Origin: Tissierellales bacterium
GTDB lineage: Bacteria > Bacillota > Clostridia > Tissierellales > Tissierellaceae
Assembly: GCA_030146915.1 (NCBI GenBank)
Contig: JASLAT010000010.1
Location: 7,217 to 71,216 of the forward strand
Direction: 5' to 3'
DNA: 64,000 bases
Position numbers and translations under genes: made by a program. The notes beneath the pieces were generated by a model. The model was given only the letters and a program-made list of their open reading frames with translations. It ran no database searches and was not told the DNA's origin. Shown here one piece after another: positions 43,146 to 52,618 of the stretch. How positions within the stretch are numbered: position 1 is the stretch's first letter; every line of letters starts with the position of its first letter.

Positions 43146-44027
43146 TTAAGATAAAGTTAAAATTCCATCTATAGACATTCTAGCCCTACCACCTACAATT
43201 ATCTTATCTCCATCTATACTGCAGATAATTTCACTTTCCCTATTAAGACTTTCACCTTGATAAGCAATCATTTCATTAGACTCTAAAAGTCCATTTTTCT
43301 TCAAATAAAATATGGTAGCACCATTAGATGTACCTGTAGCTGATTCCTCATCTATACCTACTAAAGGAGCAAAGTTTCTAGCATGGATGATATTGGAGTT
43401 TTCTTCCATTGTAAAAGCATGTACCCCCACTACATCATTCTCTTTAGATAGCTCTATTAAAAGATCTTTATTTATCCTTATCTTATCTAACACTTCTTTG
43501 TTCTTAACTGGTAAAATTATATCTTTTAAACCAGTTGATAAAATTTCTGCTTCCTTATCTGACCAAGAAAAACCTAAGTCTCTCATAGATAAATTAAGAG
43601 AATCGGCAAGTTTAGATAAATCCTTAACTTTTCCAAAAGATTTAGGTTTAGCCTGTTCCATAGATACCTTATCAACATTATAATTTTTATAATCAATAAA
43701 TACAGGTAATCTACCAGCCTTAGTAATTTGTTCTAATTTTTTTCTACCTTCTTTTATAGGATGTATATAACCCTTACTAGCTAAAACAAAAAAAGCACCT
43801 ATAGTTGCATGACCACATAAATCAACTTCCTCTGTGGGTGTAAAAAACCTAACCTTAAACAAATCATCATCATATTGTCTAATAAAGGCAGTTTCTGATG
43901 CATTTATCTCTCTAGCTATTACTTGCATAGTAGCATCATCTAAATTTTCATCTGCTACAACTCCCGCTGGATTTCCTGCAAAGGCTTTATCAGTAAATGC
44001 ATCTACCAGAAATACATTAACTCCCAA
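43146..44027 (-). CDS. PhzF-family isomerase/epimerase-like protein
   Basis: A 293-residue protein of the diaminopimelate-epimerase-like PhzF fold. Visible motifs: VDAFTDKAFAGNPAGVV, the catalytic-site Glu in INASETAFIR, VRFFTPTEEVDLCGHATIG, and the mirrored C-terminal NFAPLVGIDEESATGTSNG. PhzF proteins isomerise small carboxylates; the substrate here is unknown and there are no phenazine genes. The TTG start has AGGAGG 7 nt upstream. It lies 22 nt after parB. Confidence 0.9.
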   Translation of the reverse strand: MGVNVFLVDAFTDKAFAGNPAGVVADENLDDATMQVIAREINASETAFIRQYDDDLFKVRFFTPTEEVDLCGHATIGAFFVLASKGYIHPIKEGRKKLEQITKAGRLPVFIDYKNYNVDKVSMEQAKPKSFGKVKDLSKLADSLNLSMRDLGFSWSDKEAEILSTGLKDIILPVKNKEVLDKIRINKDLLIELSKENDVVGVHAFTMEENSNIIHARNFAPLVGIDEESATGTSNGATIFYLKKNGLLESNEMIAYQGESLNRESEIICSIDGDKIIVGGRARMSIDGILTLS

Positions 44028-44049
44028 ATTAACTCCTCCTTAACTATAG

Positions 44050-44910
44050 CTAACTTAGTATACTTAAAATTCTCTCTAAATCTTCTTCACTATAGTACTC
44101 TATTTCTATAACACTCTTCTTTTTTCCAGGTAATAAGTTAACTTTTGTACCTAAACTTCTCATAAGATCCTCTTCTAAACTTTTTATATAGCTATCCTTC
44201 TCAATCTTATTTTTTACCTGTTTTTGATTGTCTTGAGTCCTTAATTGTCCTATTAATTTTTCAGTTTCTCTAACTGTTAAAGATTTTTTAATAACCTCAT
44301 TTAGAACTATTTTTTCTAATTTATCATCCTTTAAGGCTAAAAGAAGTTTTGCATGTCCTGTTGATATAAGTTCTTTGATCAAAGCTTCTAAACTATCCTC
44401 TTGTAAATCTAATAGTCTTATAGTATTTGATATATAAGGTCTAGACTTTCCAAGCTGCTTAGATAGTTGGGATTGGGTTATTTTAAATTCCTCTAATATA
44501 GCCTTGTAAGCTAATGCCTCTTCTACTACATTTAAATCTTCCCTTTGGATATTTTCAATCAAAGCTAAGTGGGCAGCGTCTTTTTTAGATATATCCCTTA
44601 TAATAGCAGGTATTTTATCCCACCCTAATTTTTTCACCGCTCTATATCTTCTTTCTCCAGCAACTATATAATAAAAATTATTTTCCTTTGAAACAACTAT
44701 AGGCTGTATCATTCCATTTTCCTCTATTGACTGAGCTAATTCTGATATTTTTTCCTCTTTAAACTCAAGCCTAGGTTGATATTTATTTTTTTTAATATCG
44801 CCAAGCTTAATTTCTACTATCTGATCATCTTCGTTTGTATCTGTAATATCTTGACTTAAATCTGGAATTAGAGCAGCTAAGCCTCGACCTAAACTAGATT
44901 TTTTACTCAC
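44050..44910 (-). CDS. parB: Chromosome partitioning protein ParB (Spo0J)
   Basis: A 286-residue CTP-dependent DNA clamp that loads at parS sites. The N-terminal CTPase domain has GERRYRAVKKLGW and the HTH TQSQLSKQLGKSRPYISNTIRLL; the C-terminal dimerisation domain ends in EIEYYSEEDLERILSIL. It starts with GTG behind GAGGTGAT and follows parA by 4 nt. A near-perfect parS lies upstream of parA at 45746. Confidence 0.95.
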   Translation of the reverse strand: MSKKSSLGRGLAALIPDLSQDITDTNEDDQIVEIKLGDIKKNKYQPRLEFKEEKISELAQSIEENGMIQPIVVSKENNFYYIVAGERRYRAVKKLGWDKIPAIIRDISKKDAAHLALIENIQREDLNVVEEALAYKAILEEFKITQSQLSKQLGKSRPYISNTIRLLDLQEDSLEALIKELISTGHAKLLLALKDDKLEKIVLNEVIKKSLTVRETEKLIGQLRTQDNQKQVKNKIEKDSYIKSLEEDLMRSLGTKVNLLPGKKKSVIEIEYYSEEDLERILSILS

Positions 44911-44914
44911 TTTA

Positions 44915-45673
44915 TCACCTCTTTTTATTTAAAAACTCTTCTGATAATTCCAAATAGGCTCTTGCTCCTTTTGATCCTTTCTTATAATCAATTATGGATA
45001 AACCATGACTAGGTGCCTCTGCTAAACTTACATTCCTAGGAATATATGTCTTATAAACTTCATTCGGAAAGAATACTTCTACTTCTTTAGCAACTTCCTC
45101 AGATAATTTAGTTCTACTATCATACATAGTAAGTAATATTCCCTCTAATTCTAAATTTTTATTAAGCCTTTTCTTTACCATATCTATAGTTTTATATAAA
45201 TGTCCTAACCCCTCAAGAGCATAATACTCTGTCTGTATAGGTATAAGCACACTATCTGAAGCTAAAAGACTCATTGTAGATAGAATACCTAAAGAAGGGG
45301 GACAATCTATAAATATAAAGTCATATTTTCCCCTTATCTCTTCTAAAGTATTTTTAAGTAAATGATTCCATTTGCCTTCTTTAGCAAGTTCAATTTCTAG
45401 GCCTGCTAAATCTCTATTTGAAGCAAGTATATCTACTCCTTTAGCACTTGTTTCTTTTATAGCATCATTTATACTTAGCTTACTTATCAATACTTCATAT
45501 ACATAATTAGAGTCTCCTGTTAAACCTAAACCTGAACTAGCATTTCCCTGTGGATCCATATCAATTAGTAATATTTTTTTATCCTTACTTGCAAGGGATG
45601 CTGACAAGTTAATAGCTGTAGTTGTCTTACCTACACCACCTTTTTGATTGAATATAGATATAATCTTAGCCAA
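44915..45673 (-). CDS. parA: Chromosome partitioning ATPase ParA (Soj)
   Basis: A 252-residue Walker-type ATPase with the deviant Walker A KGGVGKTTTAINL (11-23; signature Lys11, catalytic Lys16) and FIDCPPSLG as Walker B. It cooperates with ParB in segregation and, in B. subtilis, modulates DnaA. The start is TTG at 45671-45673 behind AGGTGGTGA. Together with parB it forms the start of a longer run of minus-strand genes. Confidence 0.95.
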   Translation of the reverse strand: MAKIISIFNQKGGVGKTTTAINLSASLASKDKKILLIDMDPQGNASSGLGLTGDSNYVYEVLISKLSINDAIKETSAKGVDILASNRDLAGLEIELAKEGKWNHLLKNTLEEIRGKYDFIFIDCPPSLGILSTMSLLASDSVLIPIQTEYYALEGLGHLYKTIDMVKKRLNKNLELEGILLTMYDSRTKLSEEVAKEVEVFFPNEVYKTYIPRNVSLAEAPSHGLSIIDYKKGSKGARAYLELSEEFLNKKR

Positions 45674-45745
45674 AAAATCACCACCTACTTTTCTTTTTTA
45701 CTCCTAATTAATATAATATCAGATAGTATGTTTTTTACAATAAAA

Positions 45746-45761
45746 GGTTCCACGTGGAACA
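45746..45761. other. parS site upstream of parA
   Basis: GGTTCCACGTGGAACA differs from the ideal palindrome TGTTCCACGTGGAACA at one end base only. It lies between the noc terminator and parA, where ParB binding could also affect parAB transcription. Confidence 0.85.
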
Positions 45762-45796
45762 TAAATAAAACTGATTAATTTAAATTAATCAGTTTT
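45762..45796 (-). terminator. Terminator of the mnmE-mnmG-rsmG-noc operon
   Basis: Perfect 14-bp stem AAAACTGATTAATT/AATTAATCAGTTTT with loop TA (45767-45796). It overlaps the noc stop and is followed by TTTTATTTA on the minus strand. Confidence 0.8.
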
Positions 45797-46588
45797 ACTA
45801 TTATCCTCTAAACTTATTACTATTTTAAAATTATCACTATCATCAATTATATCCCAAGTTATAGGTATTTTTAATCTATTAAGCTCATCATAAGCTTTTT
45901 TGAATCTATTTAAACATATGTTTTTGTTTACCGCTTTTTGCATATCTTCCGGCTTAAAATTTCTACTTTTAAGATCAATATCCTTAAGCATAGTATCTAT
46001 TATATGCTCAGTTTTTTTAACACTCAGCCTATATTCATCAATCCTTAGTAAAAGCTCTCTTCTTAATACATCTTCAGGCAGCCTTAATAAGGCTCTAGCA
46101 TGTCTTTCTGATAGTCTAGATTCTCTTATAAAATTTCTTTCTTCTTCTCCTAAATTAAGTAATCTTATCTTATTAGCTATAGTTGATTGACTTTTTCCTA
46201 GTTTTTTAGCTAAGTCTTCTTGTGTTAGTCCACAATCTTCTATTAGCTGCCTATAAATTTCAGCCTCTTGAAAAAAATGAATCTCCTTATTATCTAACCT
46301 CTCAAGAAGAGCTAATATTAAAGCTTCTTCTTCAGAAATATCAACTACTATGGCTGGTATCTTTTCATACCCAGCCATAATAGCCGCCATTAATCTTTTC
46401 TCACCCGCTAATAAGTCATATCCCTCTGCATTCTTTTTAAGGTTTATTGGCTGAAGTATTCCATGATCCTCTATTGATTGAACGATAGACTCTAGCTCCT
46501 TATAATTAAAGTTCTCCCTAGTATAATATGGGTTTATATTTATAGATGATATATCTATACTTTCAATTTCCACATTACTACTGCTCAT
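45785..46588 (-). CDS. noc: ParB-family nucleoid occlusion protein (Noc)
   Basis: A 267-residue ParB paralog with the CTPase motif GEKRLMAAIMAGY and the HTH TQEDLAKKLGKSQSTIANKIRLL. Its place next to rsmG and mnmG is that of noc. The start at 46586-46588 has AGAGGG 5 nt upstream; the longer frame overlapping rsmG lacks a clear Shine-Dalgarno. With this start the protein has no N-terminal amphipathic helix, which in B. subtilis Noc binds the membrane, so its mode of action may differ. A second ParB is the alternative. Confidence 0.82.
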   Translation of the reverse strand: MSSSNVEIESIDISSININPYYTRENFNYKELESIVQSIEDHGILQPINLKKNAEGYDLLAGEKRLMAAIMAGYEKIPAIVVDISEEEALILALLERLDNKEIHFFQEAEIYRQLIEDCGLTQEDLAKKLGKSQSTIANKIRLLNLGEEERNFIRESRLSERHARALLRLPEDVLRRELLLRIDEYRLSVKKTEHIIDTMLKDIDLKSRNFKPEDMQKAVNKNICLNRFKKAYDELNRLKIPITWDIIDDSDNFKIVISLEDNSKTD

Positions 46589-46604
46589 ACTATCCCTCTT
46601 CATC

Positions 46605-47327
46605 TTATAATGGCTTTTTCCTAGGCTTACCTCCACCTCTTGGATATTTTTTTGCCGTATTTTTAACCTTTTCTATAATTATTACTGAATGAACTATATC
46701 ACTGTGTGGTAATTTTACTTCATAGTCTTTTACTAATCTTCCACCTAAAGTATTAATAGCATTTTTAGCTTCTCTTAGTTCTTCATCATAGTCCGGTCCC
46801 TTCATAGATACAAAATAACCACCTGGTTTTACAAATGGTAAACAGTATTCAACTAAAGTATTCAATCTCGCAACTGCACGAGAAACACATAGATCAAAGC
46901 TTTCCCTATACTCTTTAGTTCTACTTAATTCTTCTGCCCTTCCATGTATAGCTTGTATGTTTTTTAAGCCAAGATCCTTAATTACTATATCTAAAAATTT
47001 TATTCTTTTGTTTAAACTATCCATTAAAGTTACATCTAAACTTTCATTATATATCTTAAGAGGCATTCCCGGGAAACCACCTCCTGTACCTATATCAATG
47101 ACTCTTAGACCTTCTTTTGAATCAAATAAACCTGTTTCTACAAGAGTTAAACTATCTAAAAAGTGCTTTATATCAACTTCATCATCTTCGGTTATAGTTG
47201 TTATATCTATCTTTTCGTTCCACTCTTGTAAAAGTTCTTTATAGTCTTTAAATTTATCAAATTGTTTCTCATCAAGTTGTAATTTTAAATCTTCTGATCC
47301 TGATATTAGTGTATCTATATTAGTCAA
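46605..47327 (-). CDS. rsmG: 16S rRNA m7G527 methyltransferase RsmG
   Basis: A 240-residue methyltransferase of usual size. The SAM motif VIDIGTGGGFPGMPLKI and the downstream SRAVARLNTLVEYCLPF are diagnostic of RsmG (GidB). It methylates N7 of G527 in 16S rRNA. The gene overlaps the mnmG end by 8 nt, the typical order in Firmicutes. Confidence 0.96.
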   Translation of the reverse strand: MTNIDTLISGSEDLKLQLDEKQFDKFKDYKELLQEWNEKIDITTITEDDEVDIKHFLDSLTLVETGLFDSKEGLRVIDIGTGGGFPGMPLKIYNESLDVTLMDSLNKRIKFLDIVIKDLGLKNIQAIHGRAEELSRTKEYRESFDLCVSRAVARLNTLVEYCLPFVKPGGYFVSMKGPDYDEELREAKNAINTLGGRLVKDYEVKLPHSDIVHSVIIIEKVKNTAKKYPRGGGKPRKKPL

Positions 47328-49230
47328 GTTTTTCAGCTCCTTTTCTTCTCTCTTGCTCTAGATGAATTAAAAGCATATTTATATCCGCTGGTGAAACACC
47401 TGATACTCTTGAAGCTTGACCTACAGATTCAGGTTTTACCTTATTAAGTTTCTCCCTAGCTTCTGTTCTAAGATTTTTAACTTTATCATAGTCTAAATCC
47501 TTACTTAACTTTTTATCTTCTAATTTTTTAAACTGCTCAATTTGTATCATTTGTTTTTCTATATATCCCTCATATTTTATCTGAGTTTCAACCTGTAATC
47601 TTATCTGTCTTGGTAGTTCAACTCTTTCAGGGTCTAATATTGCTGTTGAATCATAGTTTAACTCAGGCCTTCTTATTAATTTATATAATGTTGTAGGTGT
47701 ATTTATTTCTGCTGTTCCCATGGACCTTATCAACTCATTATTTTCCCTACTTGGATTAATAGATATAGATGCTAGTCTTTCTAGTTCTTCCTTAACTTGT
47801 CTTTCTTTTTTTACAGCAAGTTTATATCTTTCCTCAGATACAAGCCCTAACTTATATCCTTTTTCAGTCAATCTAAGATCTGCATTATCCTGTCTTAAAG
47901 TAAGCCTATATTCTGCTCTTGAAGTCATTATTCTATAAGGCTCATCAGCACCTTTAGTAACTATATCATCTATTAAAACGCCAATATATGCTTCTGATCT
48001 ATCTAATATAAAAGGCTCTTTTCCTTTTATATTTTGTGCAGCATTTATACCTGCAATTAATCCTTGAGCTGCTGCCTCTTCATAGCCTGAAGTACCATTT
48101 ATTTGCCCCGCAAAAAATAAGTTCTTTATCTCTCTATGCTCTAGATTTCTCCAAAGTAAGGTAGGATCTATTGTATCGTATTCTATTCCATAAGCAGGTC
48201 TCATAAACTCTACATTTTCCAAACCTATTATTTTTTTATATAGGTCTAATTGAACCTCTTCTGGTAAAGTTGAGCTAGCTCCTTGAACATACATTTCTTT
48301 AGTAGTTAGTCCTTCTGGTTCTATAAAAATTTGATGTTTTTTCCTATCAGCAAAAGTTACTACTTTATCTTCTATAGAAGGACAATATCTAGCTCCTGCT
48401 CCATCTATATCACCAGAATACATAGGTGAACGATGAATATTTTCCCTTATTATTTCATGTGCCTCTTCAGTAGTGTAGGTTAAATAACAAGGTACTTGCT
48501 TTATATCAAATTTTTTCTCCATATTTAAGAAGGAAAAAGGAATAATTTCTTCATCTCCTGGTTGAATCTCCATCTTTGAAAGGTCCAAACTATTGATATG
48601 AACCCTTGCTGGAGTACCTGTTTTCATTCTTCTAAATTTAAAACCTTTTTCTTCAAGTGCATCCGATAGCTTTAAAGAAGGAGCCATACCATCAGGACCT
48701 GATGAAATCTCTACTTCACCTATATGAATTTTTCCATTTAAATAAGTTCCTGTTGCAACTACTACTGACTTAGCTTTATAAATAGCACCCGTTCTTGTCT
48801 CTACTCCAACAACCTTATTATCTTCAATTATTAAATCCGTAGCTTCACCCTGTCTTAAATGTAGATTCTTTTCATCCTCTAAAACCTTCTTCATTTCAGT
48901 ATGATAAGCTTTTTTATCAGCCTGTACTCTTAAGGAGTGTACTGCCGGACCCTTAGATGTATTTAACATTCTACTTTGAATAAATGTCCTATCTATATTT
49001 AGAGCCATCTCTCCTCCAAGAGCATCTATTTCTCTAACTAAGTGCCCCTTACCTGTACCACCAATATTTGGATTACAAGACATGGCAACTATAGAGTCTA
49101 AACTCATAGTTAATACCATAGTTTTCATACCTAACCTAGCAGAAGCTAGTCCTGCTTCTGTACCTGCATGACCTGCTCCTACTATTATTACATCATATTC
49201 TCCTGCTACAAAAGTCTTTAATTTATCCAT
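47320..49230 (-). CDS. mnmG: tRNA uridine 5-carboxymethylaminomethyl enzyme MnmG (GidA)
   Basis: A 636-residue FAD protein of full length. It has the N-terminal FAD fold VIIVGAGHAGTEAGLASARLG, the GTGKGHLVREIDALGG segment and the C-terminal helical domain ending YPSG-like SRVSGVSPADINMLL. With MnmE it modifies U34 of several tRNAs. AGGGTGA lies before the ATG, and it follows mnmE by 8 nt. Confidence 0.97.
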   Translation of the reverse strand: MDKLKTFVAGEYDVIIVGAGHAGTEAGLASARLGMKTMVLTMSLDSIVAMSCNPNIGGTGKGHLVREIDALGGEMALNIDRTFIQSRMLNTSKGPAVHSLRVQADKKAYHTEMKKVLEDEKNLHLRQGEATDLIIEDNKVVGVETRTGAIYKAKSVVVATGTYLNGKIHIGEVEISSGPDGMAPSLKLSDALEEKGFKFRRMKTGTPARVHINSLDLSKMEIQPGDEEIIPFSFLNMEKKFDIKQVPCYLTYTTEEAHEIIRENIHRSPMYSGDIDGAGARYCPSIEDKVVTFADRKKHQIFIEPEGLTTKEMYVQGASSTLPEEVQLDLYKKIIGLENVEFMRPAYGIEYDTIDPTLLWRNLEHREIKNLFFAGQINGTSGYEEAAAQGLIAGINAAQNIKGKEPFILDRSEAYIGVLIDDIVTKGADEPYRIMTSRAEYRLTLRQDNADLRLTEKGYKLGLVSEERYKLAVKKERQVKEELERLASISINPSRENNELIRSMGTAEINTPTTLYKLIRRPELNYDSTAILDPERVELPRQIRLQVETQIKYEGYIEKQMIQIEQFKKLEDKKLSKDLDYDKVKNLRTEAREKLNKVKPESVGQASRVSGVSPADINMLLIHLEQERRKGAEKLD

Positions 49231-49238
49231 CTTTCACC

Positions 49239-50609
49239 CTACTTTCCTAAACAAAATTCTGAGAATATTTTATCTAAAATATCCTCTTCTATAGTGTCTC
49301 CTGATATTTCTCCTAAGTTTTCCCAACAATCTTTTAGGTCAACTTCTACACAATCTACAGGAACATTTAAGTTTGCCGCTTCAATAACATCTTCTATGTT
49401 TTTTAAAGCCTTCTTTAATTGATCTTTATGTCTTATGTTAGTTACTACAAGGTCTGATTCTAGTTCTAACTCACCACTATAGAACATATCTTTTATTGCT
49501 TCTTCAAGTTGATCTAGTCCTATATTAGATATTATTGAAGACTCTATGATCACCTTCTCTTTTAACTTTTCATTTATAAGGCTTCTATCTAATTTTTCCT
49601 CAAGATCTACCTTGTTTATAATAACTATAGATTTTTTATCTTTTATAAGATCTATTATCTCTCTATCCTCATCATCCATTTCTTTAGATGAGTCAAATAC
49701 AGCTATTATAAGGTCTGCTGAGTCAACCATATTTCTAGCCTTATCAACACCTATTTTTTCAACTAAATCTTCTGTATCTCTAATACCTGCTGTATCTACT
49801 AGTTTTAGAGGTATACCATCAATATTTATAAACTCCTCTATAACATCCCTAGTAGTACCAGGTATATCTGTAACAATAGCTCTATTTTCTCTTAAAAGAG
49901 CATTTAATAAGGAGGACTTTCCAACATTTGGCTTACCTAAAATAACAGTATTTAATCCATCTCTTAATATCGTTCCTCTATCTGCTGTTTTTAAAAGCTC
50001 CTCTATTGATAGCTTTACCTTACTACCTTTATCTATTATCTCTTCATAAGCAACATCTTCTACATCATCTTCACCTGGATAATCTATAGAAGCCTCTACT
50101 CTAGCAATTATATCTAAAAGTTCATCTCTTATTCTTCTAATTTCCTCTGATAAATTTCCTTCTAATTGATTTAAAGATGCCTGGTAACTTTTTTCTGTCT
50201 TAGCATTTATCATATCCATAACTGCTTCTGCCTGAGACAAATCTAATCTTCCATTTAAGAAAGCCCTCTTAGTAAACTCACCTGGTTCAGCTAATCTAGC
50301 ACCTTTTGATAGGATTAAATCTAATATTTTCTTTACAGGTATAATCCCTCCATGACAATATACCTCTACAATATCTTCCCTTGTATAGGTATGAGGACCC
50401 TTCATATATGAAATTAAAACCTCATCTATAATTTCATCTCCATCTACTATGTGTCCATAAATCATTCTTCTACTTTTATCTTCTGTTATTTCTTTAACCT
50501 TACTTCCTTTAAATATTTCATTAGCAATAGATAAGGACTTATTACCACTCATTCTTACAATACCAATACCAGCCTCTCCTACTGCTGAAGAAATTGCTGC
50601 TATAGTCAT
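49239..50609 (-). CDS. mnmE: tRNA modification GTPase MnmE
   Basis: A 456-residue GTPase with the folate-binding N-domain, the inserted G domain (GKPNVGKS, 225-232) and the C-terminal CxGK (FCLGK, Cys453). It partners MnmG in wobble-uridine modification. The ATG at 50607-50609 has GAGGTGA 5 nt upstream; the GTG three codons earlier is part of that Shine-Dalgarno. It opens the mnmE-mnmG-rsmG-noc run, downstream of the jag terminator. Confidence 0.96.
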   Translation of the reverse strand: MTIAAISSAVGEAGIGIVRMSGNKSLSIANEIFKGSKVKEITEDKSRRMIYGHIVDGDEIIDEVLISYMKGPHTYTREDIVEVYCHGGIIPVKKILDLILSKGARLAEPGEFTKRAFLNGRLDLSQAEAVMDMINAKTEKSYQASLNQLEGNLSEEIRRIRDELLDIIARVEASIDYPGEDDVEDVAYEEIIDKGSKVKLSIEELLKTADRGTILRDGLNTVILGKPNVGKSSLLNALLRENRAIVTDIPGTTRDVIEEFINIDGIPLKLVDTAGIRDTEDLVEKIGVDKARNMVDSADLIIAVFDSSKEMDDEDREIIDLIKDKKSIVIINKVDLEEKLDRSLINEKLKEKVIIESSIISNIGLDQLEEAIKDMFYSGELELESDLVVTNIRHKDQLKKALKNIEDVIEAANLNVPVDCVEVDLKDCWENLGEISGDTIEEDILDKIFSEFCLGK

Positions 50610-50643
50610 ATTTATCACCTCTATTTAAAAACTAATCTATAAG

Positions 50644-50668
50644 AAAACCCAGTATTAAACTGGGTTAA
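50644..50668 (-). terminator. Terminator after jag
   Basis: Stem AACCCAGT/ACTGGGTT with loop ATTAA (50646-50666) and a short U run on the minus strand. It separates jag from mnmE. Confidence 0.7.
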
Positions 50669-50673
50669 AATGT

Positions 50674-51300
50674 CTATTTTAATTTTATAACTACCCTTCT
50701 ATAAGGGTCTTCACCTTCACTATGAGTAGTTATGTAGTCTAAATTCTGTAATGCTGAGTGGATTATCCTTCTTTCATAAGGATTCATCGGTTCTAACTTT
50801 ACCACTCTTCTACTCTTCTTAGCCTTCTTCGCCATTCTAATTGCTAATTTTTCCAGTGTATCTTTTCTTTTACTTCTATAATCATTTATGTCAATAGCTA
50901 CTCTTAAATACTCTTCTCTACCATTATTTAAGGCCAAACTTACTAAATATTGTATGGCATCTAAAGTAGCCCCTCTTCTTCCTATTACTATTCCCATATC
51001 CCTTGGGTCAATTCCTGTAATTTTTACAAACATTGTATCTTTTTTACGTTCTATTTTATTTATACTTGATAACCCCATAGAATTTATTACCTTAGTTAAA
51101 AATTCATCTATAATCTCTACTGGGTCAAACACTACAGTAACTTTTACTATAGCATCTTTTACTCCTATTAATCCTAGTAAACCTCTACTAGGTTCTTCTA
51201 AAACTTCTATCTCCACATCATCTTTACTAACTTCTAACTCCATTAAAGCTTCTTCCACAGCACCTTCTATGGTTTTTGACACTTTAACAACGGATCTCAT
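50674..51300 (-). CDS. jag: RNA-binding protein Jag (KhpB), with Jag-N, KH and R3H domains
   Basis: A 208-residue protein: the Jag-N domain (1-50, with EEPSRGLLGLIG), a KH domain with the IGRRGATLDAIQYL loop, and a C-terminal R3H domain (NPYERRIIHSALQN). It binds RNA and influences cell elongation and division in Firmicutes. It lies directly after yidC, as usual, and its start is 3 nt from the yidC stop with AAGGAGG inside yidC. Confidence 0.95.
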   Translation of the reverse strand: MRSVVKVSKTIEGAVEEALMELEVSKDDVEIEVLEEPSRGLLGLIGVKDAIVKVTVVFDPVEIIDEFLTKVINSMGLSSINKIERKKDTMFVKITGIDPRDMGIVIGRRGATLDAIQYLVSLALNNGREEYLRVAIDINDYRSKRKDTLEKLAIRMAKKAKKSRRVVKLEPMNPYERRIIHSALQNLDYITTHSEGEDPYRRVVIKLK

Positions 51301-51303
51301 ACT

Positions 51304-52014
51304 CTAATCCTCCTTAAGTTCTTCATTCCCTAACTTGTTTATCAGAATATATTGAAGTACAGTAAATCCATTACTAACAACCCAGTAAAGCGCTAATCCT
51401 GCTGGGAATTTACGAGCCATAATAAAAATCATAACTGGCATTACTATGTTCATAGTATTTTGAGTTGATTGTATCTCTGTATTACCTTGTGTTGGTGGTT
51501 GCATAACTATTGTTTGTAAATAAGTAGTTATTCCAGCTAACAAAGGTAATCCCCATATAAGTGGGTCTGGATTTTCTAAATTAGTTATCCAAAAGAAAGA
51601 TTTATTCATAGCATCATATGCTGCTGGGTCTGTAAATGCAAAAGTTACCGGATTTTGTATAACTCTATAAAAAGCTATCATTATCGGTAATTGTATAATA
51701 AGCAATAAACATCCAGAAGCTGGATTATAATTGTACTGTTTATATAACTCTGCCATTTTTATTTGCTGCATCTTTGGATCATTTTTATATTTTTCTTGTA
51801 TTTCCTGTAATTTGGGTTGAAGCTTTCCCATCATTTTAGTAGATTTACTCTGCTTTATTCCTAAAGGTAAAAGCAAAAGTTTAAATATTATAGTAGTAAC
51901 TATGATGGACATTGCATAAAAAGACAAGTTCTCTGGTTCTGCACCTATTGAAGAAACTGCATTATATACAAACATCATCAGTTTTCCTAAAATATTTCCT
52001 AAAAAAGCCGTCAT
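51304..52014 (-). CDS. yidC: Membrane protein insertase YidC/OxaA
   Basis: A 236-residue insertase of the short Gram-positive type, without the large periplasmic domain of E. coli YidC. The conserved core includes LLLPLGIKQSKSTKMMGKLQPKL with the hydrophilic-groove Arg/Lys region, and NPASGCLLLIIQLPIMIAFY. No lipobox is seen. AGGAG lies 10 nt before this ATG and 4 nt before an in-frame GTG two codons earlier, so either start could be used. Confidence 0.95.
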   Translation of the reverse strand: MTAFLGNILGKLMMFVYNAVSSIGAEPENLSFYAMSIIVTTIIFKLLLLPLGIKQSKSTKMMGKLQPKLQEIQEKYKNDPKMQQIKMAELYKQYNYNPASGCLLLIIQLPIMIAFYRVIQNPVTFAFTDPAAYDAMNKSFFWITNLENPDPLIWGLPLLAGITTYLQTIVMQPPTQGNTEIQSTQNTMNIVMPVMIFIMARKFPAGLALYWVVSNGFTVLQYILINKLGNEELKED

Positions 52015-52027
52015 ATACACTACACTC

Positions 52028-52243
52028 CTATTCTAGCGGATCGTACCCTCCTGGATTAAAGGGATTACATCTTAATATTCTTTTTAAGGATAAAAAACTG
52101 GCCTTTAAAAAACCATACTTTTCATAAGCCTCCATTGAATAGGATGAACACGTTGGGTAAAATCTACAATTTCTCCCAGTAAAAATATATTTAGATATGG
52201 TTTTTTGATATATTTTTATTAAAACTATCATCAACCTATTCAT
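52028..52243 (-). CDS. yidD: Membrane protein insertion efficiency factor YidD
   Basis: A 71-residue protein with the three-Cys pattern of YidD (GRNCRFYPTCSSYS and LRCNPFNPGGYDPL). It is thought to help YidC insert proteins. It overlaps the end of rnpA by 8 nt and precedes yidC. Confidence 0.95.
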   Translation of the reverse strand: MNRLMIVLIKIYQKTISKYIFTGRNCRFYPTCSSYSMEAYEKYGFLKASFLSLKRILRCNPFNPGGYDPLE

Positions 52244-52589
52244 TTTTCTCTTTATCCTTTTTTATTCCTGTAAGTTTGATAATATGGAGCATTGCACTTT
52301 CCAGTGTTTTATAGGATATTTCAGTAACATTTTTCTTCGGTATAAAAACTAGATCATATCCTTTTTCCAAGTCTAAAAGATTAAGTCTGTAGATTTCTTT
52401 CATTCTTCTACGTAACTTATTTCTAACTACACTATTACCAACTTTTTTAGTAATAGAATACCCAACTCTGTTATAACCTAAATTATTTTTCATAACGTAG
52501 AGTATTAAATTCCTATTCCAATAGTTTCTACCATTATTATAAACTTTTTTAAACTCTTCATTTTTTCTCAAACTATAAACTCTGTTCAC
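52236..52589 (-). CDS. rnpA: Ribonuclease P protein component
   Basis: A 117-residue basic protein with the family motif RNKLRRRMKEIYR (the RNR region that contacts the RNase P RNA). It helps process the 5' ends of tRNA precursors. It lies between rpmH and yidD, the conserved order. Confidence 0.97.
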   Translation of the reverse strand: MNRVYSLRKNEEFKKVYNNGRNYWNRNLILYVMKNNLGYNRVGYSITKKVGNSVVRNKLRRRMKEIYRLNLLDLEKGYDLVFIPKKNVTEISYKTLESAMLHIIKLTGIKKDKEKNE

Positions 52590-52618
52590 TTCAATGCTCC
52601 TTTAAAAATGAACTAACT

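Noticed and set aside
49546..50049. 167-codon plus-strand frame inside mnmE
   Set aside because: Antisense shadow rich in Ser, Ile and Phe; mnmE is fully conserved on the other strand.
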